From: a virus | Reading direction: 5' to 3' (one strand) | IMG/VR virus record: IMGVR_UViG_3300035070_002905 | Location: 108,111 to 172,110 of that record | DNA: 64,000 nucleotides | In this document: in pieces, positions 16,922-25,038 of the stretch | How positions within the stretch are numbered: position 1 is the first letter of the stretch | Layout: the number at the start of each line of letters is the position of its first letter | Translations under genes and position numbers: made by a program | The notes under the pieces: model-generated | What the model was told of the DNA's origin: nothing | Database searches by the model: none | What the model saw: only the letters and a program-made list of their open reading frames with translations

Positions 16922-16924
16922 CAC

Positions 16925-17305
16925 ATGAAACTACCAGCACTAACGGAACTAGTGTTCAAAGATGTATATGCAGCGGGATTATCTGCACACAAAGCAATTA
17001 GTAAGTTCAACTCGGTTAACTGCCGTGCTAACTTCTCAACGACCGTGCCTAAGTCTATTCGTGAAATGGAATCTGAGTATACCGTGGGCGCGCACATTAT
17101 CAAGAACCACCGCGACCGCTATAAGTGGATGCCGCTAGAAGTGGAGTATGAAGGCGCAGAGTATCGCATCGTCGGTAAGCCTGAGATCTTCTTCCCGGGC
17201 TACGTAGCGATCGGTGACGACTACTACGCGGTGACTGCACAGGATCTTCTACGTGGTTACATTGAAGAGAGCATGCAGATCAGCAAGGACGAACTAGAAT
17301 GTTAG
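16925..17305 (+). CDS. hypothetical early protein
   Basis: 126 aa, not recognised. The N-terminal half is helical (VFKDVYAAGLSAHKAISKFNS), and the C-terminal half is a beta-type segment (WMPLEVEYEGAEYRIVGKPEIFF) with aromatic residues. No catalytic motif or membrane segment. It is the second gene of the accessory operon and its end overlaps the start of the next gene by seven bases, indicating coupled translation. Confidence 0.5.
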   Translation: MKLPALTELVFKDVYAAGLSAHKAISKFNSVNCRANFSTTVPKSIREMESEYTVGAHIIKNHRDRYKWMPLEVEYEGAEYRIVGKPEIFFPGYVAIGDDYYAVTAQDLLRGYIEESMQISKDELEC

Positions 17306-17487
17306 ACATCGATGACTATGATCGCGAAGAAATTCGTGACATAGTATGCGAGAGTGACGAGCTCGTGCAGGCTATCAAGTATGAGATCTTAAATAATCTA
17401 GAGATCACAATGACAAATCCGTCAGAGCCAGGCGCTACTCCGCGTATCGCCCTGACCTACGACGGTGAGGTAATCAGTTCAATCTAG
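17299..17487 (+). CDS. small acidic hypothetical protein
   Basis: 62 aa, strongly acidic N-terminus (LDIDDYDREEIRDIVCESDE) followed by a short basic and beta-type tail. It overlaps the upstream gene and is followed eight bases later by an AGGAGG-led gene. Not recognised. A small acidic helical phage protein could be a DNA mimic or inhibitor, but this is speculation from composition only. Confidence 0.5.
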   Translation: MLDIDDYDREEIRDIVCESDELVQAIKYEILNNLEITMTNPSEPGATPRIALTYDGEVISSI

Positions 17488-17495
17488 GAGGCAAT

Positions 17496-17693
17496 ATGGC
17501 CAGAGGAATGGCAATTCTTGGTGTATCAGTTCGAGACGAGTACATCACACCTTACCTATTTGAAACCATGGAAGAAGCGAACGACTGGGAGGCTCAGGCC
17601 GACGGTTGCTACCGCGAAGTCCATACTGGAGAAGTGAAGATTGTTAACGGCCGCCTGCAATGGATGCGCGGCTTTGATAGACCGGAGGAATAA
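17496..17693 (+). CDS. small hypothetical protein
   Basis: 65 aa with an AGGAGG ribosome site five bases before the ATG. The pattern (GMAILGVSVRDEYITPYLFETMEEANDWEA) is a compact alpha/beta fold typical of small uncharacterised phage proteins. Its stop codon overlaps the start of the macro-domain gene by one base (TAATG), so the two are probably translated together. Confidence 0.5.
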   Translation: MARGMAILGVSVRDEYITPYLFETMEEANDWEAQADGCYREVHTGEVKIVNGRLQWMRGFDRPEE

Positions 17694-18169
17694 TGCCGAT
17701 TAATGAAGTAGTACAGGGCGACTTGATCGCCCTAGCTAAGAACTATGAGTACGAAGCGATTGCGCATGGCTGTAACTGCCTGTGTACAATGGGGTCTGGA
17801 ATCGCACCGATGATTCGTCAGGCATTTCCTGCAGCATGGGAGGCAGATCAATTTACCGTGAAGGGAGATCGAGATAAGCTCGGTAGCTACTCAGTAGGAT
17901 ATGATGAAGGGCATGATATGTTCGTCTTCAATCTGTACACTCAGTACGATTACTTTGGTCGTAAGCAAGGCCGTCGAGACGTGGACTACAACGCCGTAAC
18001 CTCAGCATTCGCCGCCATGAATGAATGGTGTCGTGACAATGGTATTAGTGTTATAGGCATCCCTAAGATTGGCGCCGGCTTAGCTGGCGGTGACTGGGAG
18101 ACGATCAAGGAGCGTATCAATGCGGTTACTCCCGACTTAGATATTGAGTTAGTGGAGTATAATCGATGA
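17693..18169 (+). CDS. macro domain (ADP-ribose-1''-phosphate / ADP-ribosyl hydrolase-type) protein
   Basis: 158 aa, a stand-alone macro domain of the Poa1-like (Appr-1''-p processing) type. Diagnostic motifs are GDL (residues 9-11), HGCNCLCTMGSGIA (25-38) for ADP-ribose binding, VFNLYTQ (77-83) and IGIPKIGAGLAGGDW (120-134), the phosphate-binding loop. Family members hydrolyse ADP-ribose-1''-phosphate or remove ADP-ribose from proteins or nucleic acids. The length is normal and the motifs are intact. It is embedded in an early-type accessory operon and overlaps the next gene by four bases. Such enzymes in phages could clear ADP-ribose products or reverse ADP-ribosylation by host defences; that role is inference. 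Confidence 0.9.
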   Translation: MPINEVVQGDLIALAKNYEYEAIAHGCNCLCTMGSGIAPMIRQAFPAAWEADQFTVKGDRDKLGSYSVGYDEGHDMFVFNLYTQYDYFGRKQGRRDVDYNAVTSAFAAMNEWCRDNGISVIGIPKIGAGLAGGDWETIKERINAVTPDLDIELVEYNR

Positions 18170-18729
18170 AACTGTTTATAGTCGCTCTTATCTTCGCATC
18201 GATAGCGATAACCTTCCTGACTAAGTCCGTGGCGATATTCGTTATCGCCGGTCTGGGTATTACCGTGGGAGTTATCCTATGGACTCAGTTCGTAGACAAG
18301 AAGGCTAAGGAGAAGTACTCTCCGCCTCCCCGCAAGAAGCGTGTAGTAGATCCATACGCTCCGCAGTACGTATACGTGATCATGAACCCTGCCTTTCGCC
18401 CAGGTATCTTCAAGGTCGGTATGACTACCGTGAGTATCATGGATCGAATCAAGCAGCTGTTCACTACCGGAGTTCCAGTACCATTCGCTACGGTACTTAA
18501 GTTCCAGGTAGATAACGGTAAAGAATACGAGAAGGCGTTGCACGTTAAGTTCGCCGATAAGCGTATCAACCGTCGCAGAGAGTTCTTCCAGCTAACGGAA
18601 GAGGACGTCCTAGAGATGGCTCTCCTTCCGGAATGCCAGGAACAAGATCCAGAGGCCCTTAGACGAGCTCTGAGCAAGGAAATGGACCTCACGTGGACAT
18701 TGCCTCAAGTGAAACGCAAAGAGGCTTAG
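18166..18729 (+). CDS. membrane-anchored T5orf172/MUG113-type GIY-YIG domain protein
   Basis: 187 aa. Two hydrophobic helices at residues about 3-20 and 23-43 are followed by a basic, proline-rich linker (YSPPPRKKR). Residues about 67-142 match the T5orf172 (MUG113) branch of the GIY-YIG nuclease superfamily: YVYVIMNP, GIFKVGMT, IKQLFTTGVPVPF, YEKALHVKF and RREFFQL. In this family the YVY and KVGMT strands correspond to the GIY and YIG motifs; the Glu of REFF fits the metal ligand. The C-terminal 45 residues are charged. An N-terminal membrane anchor on this domain is unusual. ATGA overlap with the macro-domain gene shows co-translation. Role unknown; action on DNA at the membrane is possible. 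Confidence 0.75.
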   Translation: MKLFIVALIFASIAITFLTKSVAIFVIAGLGITVGVILWTQFVDKKAKEKYSPPPRKKRVVDPYAPQYVYVIMNPAFRPGIFKVGMTTVSIMDRIKQLFTTGVPVPFATVLKFQVDNGKEYEKALHVKFADKRINRRREFFQLTEEDVLEMALLPECQEQDPEALRRALSKEMDLTWTLPQVKRKEA

Positions 18730-18749
18730 AATAGCCTACAGGAGCATCT

Positions 18750-19148
18750 ATGCGATACCTAGTCTTCGCCGGACCGGAGTACTATCCCTCCGGCGGGGTT
18801 TATGATTTAAAGTTCCAAACGGACGACATCCAAGAAGTCTTAGACTTTATCGAGAACCCGATAGATGATAGCAGCCGGTGGCGTGAGAGATTCGATTGGG
18901 TCCACGCGCTGGATACTAAATGGGCACTTAAGATCGACCGCTATTTCCTAGGGCGTGCCAAACGTCTGGTATCCCTTATGGAGGACGGTCAGATAAAGTG
19001 TGAGAATGACTGGAAGCTTAAATCGATATGTGATGACCTAGTTATCGCAGGACTAGCTACAGAGGAACCTGACGGCCATTACGATATACTAGACGAAACT
19101 CTAGAAGGGATTATGAGGGAATATGGATGGAATGGTCTGACTTCCTAG
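18750..19148 (+). CDS. hypothetical phage protein with YYPSGG motif
   Basis: 132 aa. The N-terminus YLVFAGPEYYPSGGVYD...F is of a type often seen in small uncharacterised phage proteins (F-x-G-x-x-YYP-x-GG), usually followed by WxHxxD, here WVHALD. The C-terminal half (RAKRLVSLMEDGQIK ... LKSICDDLVIAGLATEE) has the look of a winged helix. The ribosome site is AGGAG. It overlaps the next gene by 22 bases. Function unknown. Confidence 0.55.
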   Translation: MRYLVFAGPEYYPSGGVYDLKFQTDDIQEVLDFIENPIDDSSRWRERFDWVHALDTKWALKIDRYFLGRAKRLVSLMEDGQIKCENDWKLKSICDDLVIAGLATEEPDGHYDILDETLEGIMREYGWNGLTS

Positions 19149-19351
19149 AACAAATGGGTATCACGGATGATACTACTATCGATGAACTAAAACAGATGCT
19201 GTACGAATCTCACTTCGAGAATATACAGTTAGCCGACCGATACGAAGCAGAAATCCGTGAACTGAAGACTAATAGTAAGGGTACTCTTAAAGAGGCCCTT
19301 AAAGTTAAATCAGAAATGGAATGCTTATGTCGAAAACTCCAATCTACTTAA
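19127..19351 (+). CDS. small coiled-coil hypothetical protein
   Basis: 74 aa, acidic, with a helical region that predicts a coiled coil (FENIQLADRYEAEIRELKTN ... LKEALKVKSEMECLCRKL). Start chosen at ATG 19127, preceded by AGGGA, within the end of the upstream gene. It overlaps the following gene. Not recognised; possibly a partner protein of its neighbours. Confidence 0.45.
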   Translation: MEWSDFLEQMGITDDTTIDELKQMLYESHFENIQLADRYEAEIRELKTNSKGTLKEALKVKSEMECLCRKLQST

Positions 19352-19530
19352 AAGATGTACAACAGGCTGCGGAAGGCTTATGCCTAGAAGTAGTATCCGC
19401 TAACGATATCATGCTTGAATGTCGGACTCATATACTCTACGAAGATATCATCGAGTGTATGCAGTATTTGGAATCACAGGGGCAGGCTCAACGACACCGC
19501 TTAGGCTGGGATAGTTGGACTCTCCTATAA
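19327..19530 (+). CDS. small hypothetical protein ending the accessory operon
   Basis: 67 aa from ATG 19327 (GGA six bases upstream); an in-frame ATG at 19321 is an alternative two codons earlier. The sequence (SKTPIYLKDVQQAAEGLCLEVVSAND ... EDIIECMQYLESQGQAQRH) is alpha/beta and unrecognised. It is the last gene before a strong bidirectional terminator. Confidence 0.5.
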   Translation: MSKTPIYLKDVQQAAEGLCLEVVSANDIMLECRTHILYEDIIECMQYLESQGQAQRHRLGWDSWTLL

Positions 19531-19535
19531 CAAAG

Positions 19536-19559
19536 AAGGAGCCTCTAGGGCTCCTTTTT
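19536..19559 (+). terminator. bidirectional Rho-independent terminator
   Basis: AAGGAGCC (19536-19543), loop TCTAG, GGCTCCTT (19549-19556), then a T-run. The complement also has an A/T arrangement suited to the minus-strand PAAR gene, which ends at 19563. It separates the accessory operon from the tail block. Confidence 0.9.
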
Positions 19560-19562
19560 AGC

Positions 19563-19859
19563 TTATCCAGCAATGACTGTACCTGCGCCTGCAGATACTA
19601 CAGAGCCACATGCCGTGGCATCTCCTACTCGTGCCGCCGGTTGACCGTTGATCAGTACGGTACCAGAGCCTGCAGAGATTACCACGCCGTGTGGGCCTGG
19701 AGGGTTAGGGCAGATCCAGCTATGTGGAGTACCCGAGTCTCCCACTCGTGCAGCAGGAGAACCTTCGATGATTACATCAGGAGATCCACTGGTTATTACA
19801 CCGCCAGACCAACATCCGTGCGGGGCGATTGCATCCCCGACTCTAGCTACACTGGGCAT
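19563..19859 (-). CDS. PAAR-repeat tail spike tip protein
   Basis: 98 aa, a canonical PAAR protein: two copies of the PAARVGD motif (SPAARVGD near residue 34 and QPAARVGD near 75), a start of PSVARVGD, and His/Cys residues (APHGCW, TPHSWIC, ACGSV) positioned to bind the metal ion at the cone tip. PAAR proteins cap the baseplate spike of contractile tails and help pierce the outer membrane. The start codon overlaps the stop of the preceding gene, and the 423-aa spike gene is two genes upstream, as expected. Confidence 0.93.
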   Translation of the reverse strand: MPSVARVGDAIAPHGCWSGGVITSGSPDVIIEGSPAARVGDSGTPHSWICPNPPGPHGVVISAGSGTVLINGQPAARVGDATACGSVVSAGAGTVIAG

Positions 19860-20380
19860 TATGGGTAGTACCTCTTGAATTCGGCTACGTTAGTATCCGT
19901 ATCGTAGTTAACCACCTGAGTGGCCGTGAATGTACCCGTCTTCGGGGTTACTACTGGAAGTAGCGGATCGGTAGAGTCGGTCTCCGTCCAGGAAGCCTGG
20001 ATGGTATACGTAACCGTCACCGTCATGATGCCCGGAGGACTGTACTCGTAGAGGAACCAGATGCCTGGATCTCCTGGATCTGGAACGTCTGCCCAGGTAG
20101 TAGTCGTTACTGACTCCGGTGCCGTGTAGGCATCTACCTGAGGCTTATTGAAGCTAATGGTATGAGCGAACTGTTCTTCGTATCGACCTGACAGACCGAG
20201 TGCGGTAGGATTAGACACGAAGTCTAGGACCATTCCGCTATCTGCAGGAGACATACTAGCTCCTGTCACTACATACATCGACTCGACGACCGTAGCCGTA
20301 TCATCGGGAACCAATGCGATAGTCCCCGTATTATCCCCCAGCTCTAAGACTGGAGGTAGACTCGTTACACTTAAATGCAT
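19859..20380 (-). CDS. baseplate-region structural protein
   Basis: 173 aa, beta-rich and acidic (SVTSLPPVLELGDNTGTIALVPDD ... TMTVTVTYTIQASWTETD-like strands). No known domain identified. Position between the spike and the PAAR tip suggests a baseplate or spike accessory component. The stop codon overlaps the PAAR start (TAATG), so stoichiometric co-translation is likely. Confidence 0.55.
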   Translation of the reverse strand: MHLSVTSLPPVLELGDNTGTIALVPDDTATVVESMYVVTGASMSPADSGMVLDFVSNPTALGLSGRYEEQFAHTISFNKPQVDAYTAPESVTTTTWADVPDPGDPGIWFLYEYSPPGIMTVTVTYTIQASWTETDSTDPLLPVVTPKTGTFTATQVVNYDTDTNVAEFKRYYP

Positions 20381-20388
20381 TACGCCTC

Positions 20389-21660
20389 CTAGTTAAGCTG
20401 GATGGTCGGTGCGCTCACTACGAAGTTACCACCGCAGTTAAACGTACAAGTACCCGTGTTGAACGTAGTATCCGCTATATCGAATGTGGTATTCGCAGCT
20501 GATACGTTGAGAGTTCCAGTAGTATCAATCTGAGTATTGCCGGTATTGGTCACGGTAAGATTACCATCAGCCGAGCAGTTGATTACAACCTGTCCGTCCA
20601 CGTTAATGACTACGCCGTCTGCGTTACCGTTAATGAATACCTTACCTTCGTTGACATCCCAGTGGAAGTCAGTCTCGTTCATCCAGTAGTTAGTTTGTGC
20701 ACCGCCGTGGATCTCCTTGCGGATCTCCTGTGCAGTATCCTGTTGATACGATTCAGATTCTCCGGTTGTAATCAACTCGTCGTACTGAAGTGAAGTCTCT
20801 TTTTTAGTACTGGTAGAGCTATCATCGCCTTCTACTACCTGACGGTAGGTATAACCGGTGATCTCCTGAGTGTACGTAGAGGTAATCTTATCCTCATCGT
20901 TATACGTATACTCCTTGACTACCATATTGACATCTTCTGGTATCAAAGGGTCAGCCGGGAAGTCTTCTGAAGTGTACGCCGCGTATCCCTTACCGATCGT
21001 CTCGGCCATAGCCACGTCGCCTTCATAGCGTATAAGACTAGGCTGTTCTCCTCGAGAACGTTCAGGCGTGCGGAATACTTCTCGGAGAGAATATAGTTTA
21101 TTACGAATAGATACTTTGTACGTACTATCCATATCAGTGAAGTGTTCGAAGTTTCGCGTGATCAGACGACCTAGATCGCCGAAGCGACTCAGTACCATCT
21201 GTGCAAGAGGGGAGGATTTAGCTATGAAAGTACCACCACGTAATAGGCCGAATAGCCCTGACTCACCAGTAGTTATCTGGTCGCCTACGCGTTGATCTTT
21301 AGGAGTGCCAGGTCCACACACGAAATTCTGTGAGCCTGTTCCCGTAGTATAGTCTGCCTCACCGCCTGCGACCTCTCCCTGTTTGGAGATAGCCATACGA
21401 GGAACTGGGTTCGTGTTAGGACTTAGCAGAGTACCTACGATAATAGGAGAACCCGTGGACGTATCCACGAGTACTCTATTATTTTCTTGAGGGTGTCCGT
21501 CGGCTCCAATGCCGTCAGAGCCTCCGGTAGGTACAGTCCACGTAACATCCGTGTAATACTCGCCTTGATCGCCGAGACACTTACATGTCCCGCCCTGAAG
21601 GTCAACCGCGACGACCGTAGCCACGCGGGAACTATTATTTGAACTGTACTGATTAATCAT
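20389..21660 (-). CDS. baseplate central spike protein (gpV/gp5-like)
   Basis: 423 aa. The N-terminal part (SSRVATVVAVDLQGGTCKCLG ... GHPQENNRVLVDTSTGSPIIVGTL) is the OB-fold typical of phage spike proteins such as P2 gpV, T4 gp5 and VgrG. The C-terminal 90 residues are a run of short beta repeats with N, T, V and G (VFINGNADGVVINVDGQVV ... LTVTNTGNTQIDTTG), the intertwined trimeric beta-helix needle. No lysozyme domain is present. It lies between tube and PAAR genes, as in other contractile-tail loci, and overlaps the tube gene by one base. Confidence 0.8.
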   Translation of the reverse strand: MINQYSSNNSSRVATVVAVDLQGGTCKCLGDQGEYYTDVTWTVPTGGSDGIGADGHPQENNRVLVDTSTGSPIIVGTLLSPNTNPVPRMAISKQGEVAGGEADYTTGTGSQNFVCGPGTPKDQRVGDQITTGESGLFGLLRGGTFIAKSSPLAQMVLSRFGDLGRLITRNFEHFTDMDSTYKVSIRNKLYSLREVFRTPERSRGEQPSLIRYEGDVAMAETIGKGYAAYTSEDFPADPLIPEDVNMVVKEYTYNDEDKITSTYTQEITGYTYRQVVEGDDSSTSTKKETSLQYDELITTGESESYQQDTAQEIRKEIHGGAQTNYWMNETDFHWDVNEGKVFINGNADGVVINVDGQVVINCSADGNLTVTNTGNTQIDTTGTLNVSAANTTFDIADTTFNTGTCTFNCGGNFVVSAPTIQLN

Positions 21661-22349
21661 TAACCCACCGCCACTGGTACTGCACGGTCGAACATAATGC
21701 CGACGTTTTCAGAGATTACCGGTGCTTGTGCTGATACCTGGAACTGGAAGTTAGACAGGTGGCAGTTTTCAAGATATACCGCACCCATAATGTTACCGTT
21801 CAAGCTATCTGAACCAGTCTGACCTTTAGTCTTAAACGTCATGAGGATACCGAAAGGTACGCTCAGCGCTTCAGAGTCTAGGTTAAACCATAGGTTGCCT
21901 ACGCCCGGAGACTTAGTACCTGCAGTGTTAACGTAAAGGTCTGCCGAGCCAGTATCGTTTACTTGACCAGTCTCTGCGTTATAAGATTCCTGAGTAAGGG
22001 CATTCATTAGAGACGCATGGTCTGCTAACATAGCACCTACTTGAATCGAGTTCTGACTCTTACCGCGCGTGAAGAATGTACGGTTAGAACCGATCTCCCA
22101 TAGAGGCTGAAGGCTGTTCTGTGTTTGGTAGCTGAAAGAATCAACTAGACCTAGTGGGTGGAGACGGTTAGTTACGTCACTATCGCTGAAGCGAGCAGGG
22201 CCCGCAAACAGGATAGTAGTATCAGGAGTCAGAGACCCCTGAGAGAAACGTTCAAGACCGTCACCAGATGCCAGGCGATCTACGTATTCACCTTTCCAGT
22301 CCCAACCAGCTGCAAAGCCTTGCGTGTCGGAAGTTACACCTAATGCCAT
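21660..22349 (-). CDS. tail tube protein
   Basis: 229 aa, directly downstream of the sheath gene (12-bp gap), the standard sheath-tube order of contractile tails. The sequence has alternating beta strands (IQVGAMLADHASLMNALTQESYN ... GILMTFKTKG ... SNFQFQVSAQAPVISENVGIMFDRAV) and a C-terminal strand similar to inner tube proteins. Identification rests on position, size and beta character; no single diagnostic motif. The start has AGGAGATAAC before the ATG. Confidence 0.75.
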   Translation of the reverse strand: MALGVTSDTQGFAAGWDWKGEYVDRLASGDGLERFSQGSLTPDTTILFAGPARFSDSDVTNRLHPLGLVDSFSYQTQNSLQPLWEIGSNRTFFTRGKSQNSIQVGAMLADHASLMNALTQESYNAETGQVNDTGSADLYVNTAGTKSPGVGNLWFNLDSEALSVPFGILMTFKTKGQTGSDSLNGNIMGAVYLENCHLSNFQFQVSAQAPVISENVGIMFDRAVPVAVG

Positions 22350-22360
22350 GTGTTATCTCC

Positions 22361-24421
22361 TTAGATTACTAGATAAACGTTAGTATAGTTATTCGGGCTA
22401 ACGATTGCGATATTCATTCGAACATCCAGAGCATCAGCGCTTGTTGCGTTCTGTGTCACCGTTAAGCCACTGTACGATAGCATCGGAGGACCTACCTTCG
22501 GTAGTTTCTGAACTAGCAATCGTTCTGCAGCAGAGATGATAGTCTGCTCGATCGTACGAATAGTATCAGGAGTAATGTTCCACGTACCGATAAACGGTTC
22601 TAGGATACTCTTGAAGTAGTACGATAGGTAATCCCAGTTCTTAACCTTAAGGATCTCACGGTATTCTAGCACCGATACATCGGTAGTAATAGCGTGACGG
22701 TTATAAGGTGTAGTACCTTGAGATTCTTGAACGTATAGTACCGTACCGAACTCTGCCATCAAGTCAAGCTGAGCCTGGCTGAAGTAGAAGTTCGAGTGGA
22801 CTAGGTTGCTGATACCTGCAATGGTTACATTCGTAAAGCCTGTCTGAGCCGGGAAGCCTGAGCCCTGTCCTGCTAGACCACACATTAGGAAGTAGCCTGG
22901 AACCTGAGTATCTAGACCGTCTACTGGAACGAATACATCACCCGGGAAGTTCATCACACGGTTATGCGCCCAAGTTGTACCTTGGTCTGCAACGTTCTGA
23001 GCCTGATCCTGCTTAGTAGCAGTACGACCTACGTAGAAATCTACTACAGTACCCTGAGTAAGAGCGCCGCCAGCATCTTCAACGATGATCAGGAAGCCGC
23101 CTGCATCTGATACTACATAGTCTACATACGGGCTATCTGCCACGTATACATGTAGATTATCACCAGAGGTAACAGTACCTACTTGGCTGCCATCTGTAAT
23201 CGTAATAGTCGCCAGAGCGCCTGCTGCAGTTACAGTACCTTGGATTAGACCGTCAGGGATCTGATCTGCATCTGAACCGTCAGCCGTACCAGGAACACCC
23301 AAGATGTTAATCTCAGAGAGGATCGCTTGGTTTAGTAGAGTTACACGCCATTGACCAGAAGCCGGTAGGCTCATAGCTCGTACGTGAGAATCCCAGATAG
23401 CTTGAACTGCCGGAGCGGTAGTTAGAGGTACCATCCAGTATAGGTTCTGACCTTCTGCAAGCTGAGCTGCAACTGAGTGAGCTGCTACTTCGTCTAGGCC
23501 TTGGTCGGTAGCGATCGCGTAGATCGGTGCACCGCCAGAGTTAGCTAGAGCAATGCTTACGCCGAATGCTAGAGGGTTATCCGGATGGATGGTACCTAGT
23601 AGATTCTGTAAGTCAGTCGTGTCGTTGATCGTCAGGATAGTGTTGATCGTATCTTGACGTGCAGCCGTGTAGCCGATGTAGATATCTAGATCGTCACCTG
23701 AACCGCGGATCTCTTGCTCTACTGCGTACTGGTACTGTTCACCAGTAACTGTAGTGTAAGGGAACGTACCGTTACTATGAGTAGTAGCTGAACCGATAAC
23801 TAGAGCGTTAAGGGTAGAATCCCAGCCGACAGCTGCAGGAGTATGTTGAGAGTACTTATGGTACACCTCTACTTCCCAGTCTGTTTGGTCTGAAACTGTT
23901 TGATCTGCTACTGCGAATGTATTAACTGTACCGCCTACTTCTACATCTGTTACGAATGTACGAATAGTAAGGCTAGCCGCTGCTGAAGTAAGAACTACTG
24001 CATCACCTAGGTTAATATGGTTAGCTGTAGTGTCGTACGGCAGTGAGTCGTTGTACGCGTTAATTCCACTAGTACCGATTAGGTTCGTAGTGATAGTAAT
24101 TACGCCGCCTGCAGATGTAACGCCTGCTTCAGAGTAGTTGTGGATCAGACAATTACCCATAATGGCAGTTACAGAAGTATCCGTAATGACCTGGCCCGGG
24201 AAGTCTGTGTCAGAGTTAACTGATACATTCGACGTGGTTGGCCAAGTTGTAATTGTGCTAGCTAGGCTGCCGGCAAGGGCTACTGAGTCATTAAAGTCAA
24301 TGCTAATGATGTTATTCAGTTCTCCGATGATGCAAGCTGGTAGATCGGGACTGATCGCTGCTGCTCCACCAGGATTAGCCAGCTCTTGATAAACCTGTAC
24401 CATAGGTTTAGTATAAGCCAT
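22361..24421 (-). CDS. contractile tail sheath protein
   Basis: 686 aa, the usual size of large sheath proteins. The C-terminal third has the family pattern: RVMNFPGDVFVP, VPGYFLMCGLAG, GTVLYVQESQG, ITTDVSVLEYREILKVKNWDYL, then an alpha helix and the final VRMNIAIVSPNNYTNVYLVI-type strand that joins the handshake mesh between subunits. The variable middle part (residues about 100-330) is beta-rich and would face outwards. Followed immediately by the tube gene. Confidence 0.88.
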   Translation of the reverse strand: MAYTKPMVQVYQELANPGGAAAISPDLPACIIGELNNIISIDFNDSVALAGSLASTITTWPTTSNVSVNSDTDFPGQVITDTSVTAIMGNCLIHNYSEAGVTSAGGVITITTNLIGTSGINAYNDSLPYDTTANHINLGDAVVLTSAAASLTIRTFVTDVEVGGTVNTFAVADQTVSDQTDWEVEVYHKYSQHTPAAVGWDSTLNALVIGSATTHSNGTFPYTTVTGEQYQYAVEQEIRGSGDDLDIYIGYTAARQDTINTILTINDTTDLQNLLGTIHPDNPLAFGVSIALANSGGAPIYAIATDQGLDEVAAHSVAAQLAEGQNLYWMVPLTTAPAVQAIWDSHVRAMSLPASGQWRVTLLNQAILSEINILGVPGTADGSDADQIPDGLIQGTVTAAGALATITITDGSQVGTVTSGDNLHVYVADSPYVDYVVSDAGGFLIIVEDAGGALTQGTVVDFYVGRTATKQDQAQNVADQGTTWAHNRVMNFPGDVFVPVDGLDTQVPGYFLMCGLAGQGSGFPAQTGFTNVTIAGISNLVHSNFYFSQAQLDLMAEFGTVLYVQESQGTTPYNRHAITTDVSVLEYREILKVKNWDYLSYYFKSILEPFIGTWNITPDTIRTIEQTIISAAERLLVQKLPKVGPPMLSYSGLTVTQNATSADALDVRMNIAIVSPNNYTNVYLVI

Positions 24422-24443
24422 ATATGCTCCTATTTAATTATCC

Positions 24444-24458
24444 CGTAGCGATGCTACG
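24444..24458 (-). other. small hairpin upstream of sheath gene
   Basis: CGTAGC-loop-GCTACG forms a perfect 6-bp stem with a 3-nt loop over the end of the 194-aa gene, 23 bases before the sheath start codon. It may mark an RNA processing or stability point before the highly expressed sheath gene; no U-tract. Confidence 0.35.
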
Positions 24459-25038
24459 AAGTCTGATTTAATTCCTGGAAGATATGATTAAGACGAGTAA
24501 GATTACCCGTTATTCTCCATCTATCTTCTACAATGTAAGGAATGCTAATATTGATTTTAAACTTTTCAGTATCCTCAGTATCCATGTTGCATTCCGATAC
24601 GTTGATCTGCTTGCCAAAAGCCTGGAAACCAAATTGTGATTCGATGTACGGCTTACACCAACAGAGGAACTTACGGACGATCTCCGCGACTTCCTCGCAG
24701 GAACCCTCTTGACGGGTCTCGATGATGATGTTAATCATACCTTGGATATCTTGACGATATTCCTCTTGACCGCCGGGGCGCTGTAGACCGCCACCAATAG
24801 TGTTCTGATGGTTATTGTTAATGAACTGACTACCCATCTGGCAGCCGCCTCTCTGAATGAGGATGCGCGGAGACATCTGAGTTCGAGCGTCATCGTGCAC
24901 GTCGTTAACCGTACCTACACGTATTTTAGACGCCTTCGGGTCGGGGTCCCACGCGTACTTGCTCCCGCCATACTCAAAGAACATAGCCTGGAACATGTCT
25001 CGGATATAAGATACTAGGTATAGCGGATTATATTCCAT
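24454..25038 (-). CDS. neck/tail-terminator-type structural protein
   Basis: 194 aa. The content (YLVSYIRDMFQAMFFEYGG ... MINIIIETRQEGSCEEVAEIVRKFLCW ... FKINISIPYIVEDRWRI) has the helix-plus-beta-sheet plan of tail completion or terminator proteins. It is located between head-tail joining genes and the sheath gene, where such proteins are normally encoded. It has no recognised motif. The stop of the upstream gene coincides with its start. Confidence 0.5.
   Translation of the reverse strand: MEYNPLYLVSYIRDMFQAMFFEYGGSKYAWDPDPKASKIRVGTVNDVHDDARTQMSPRILIQRGGCQMGSQFINNNHQNTIGGGLQRPGGQEEYRQDIQGMINIIIETRQEGSCEEVAEIVRKFLCWCKPYIESQFGFQAFGKQINVSECNMDTEDTEKFKINISIPYIVEDRWRITGNLTRLNHIFQELNQTS

Noticed and set aside
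18285-18692. 135-codon open frame on the minus strand opposite the T5orf172 gene
   Set aside because: Shadow of the plus-strand gene; Ser/Arg-rich composition, no ribosome site, and the operon is clearly plus-strand.
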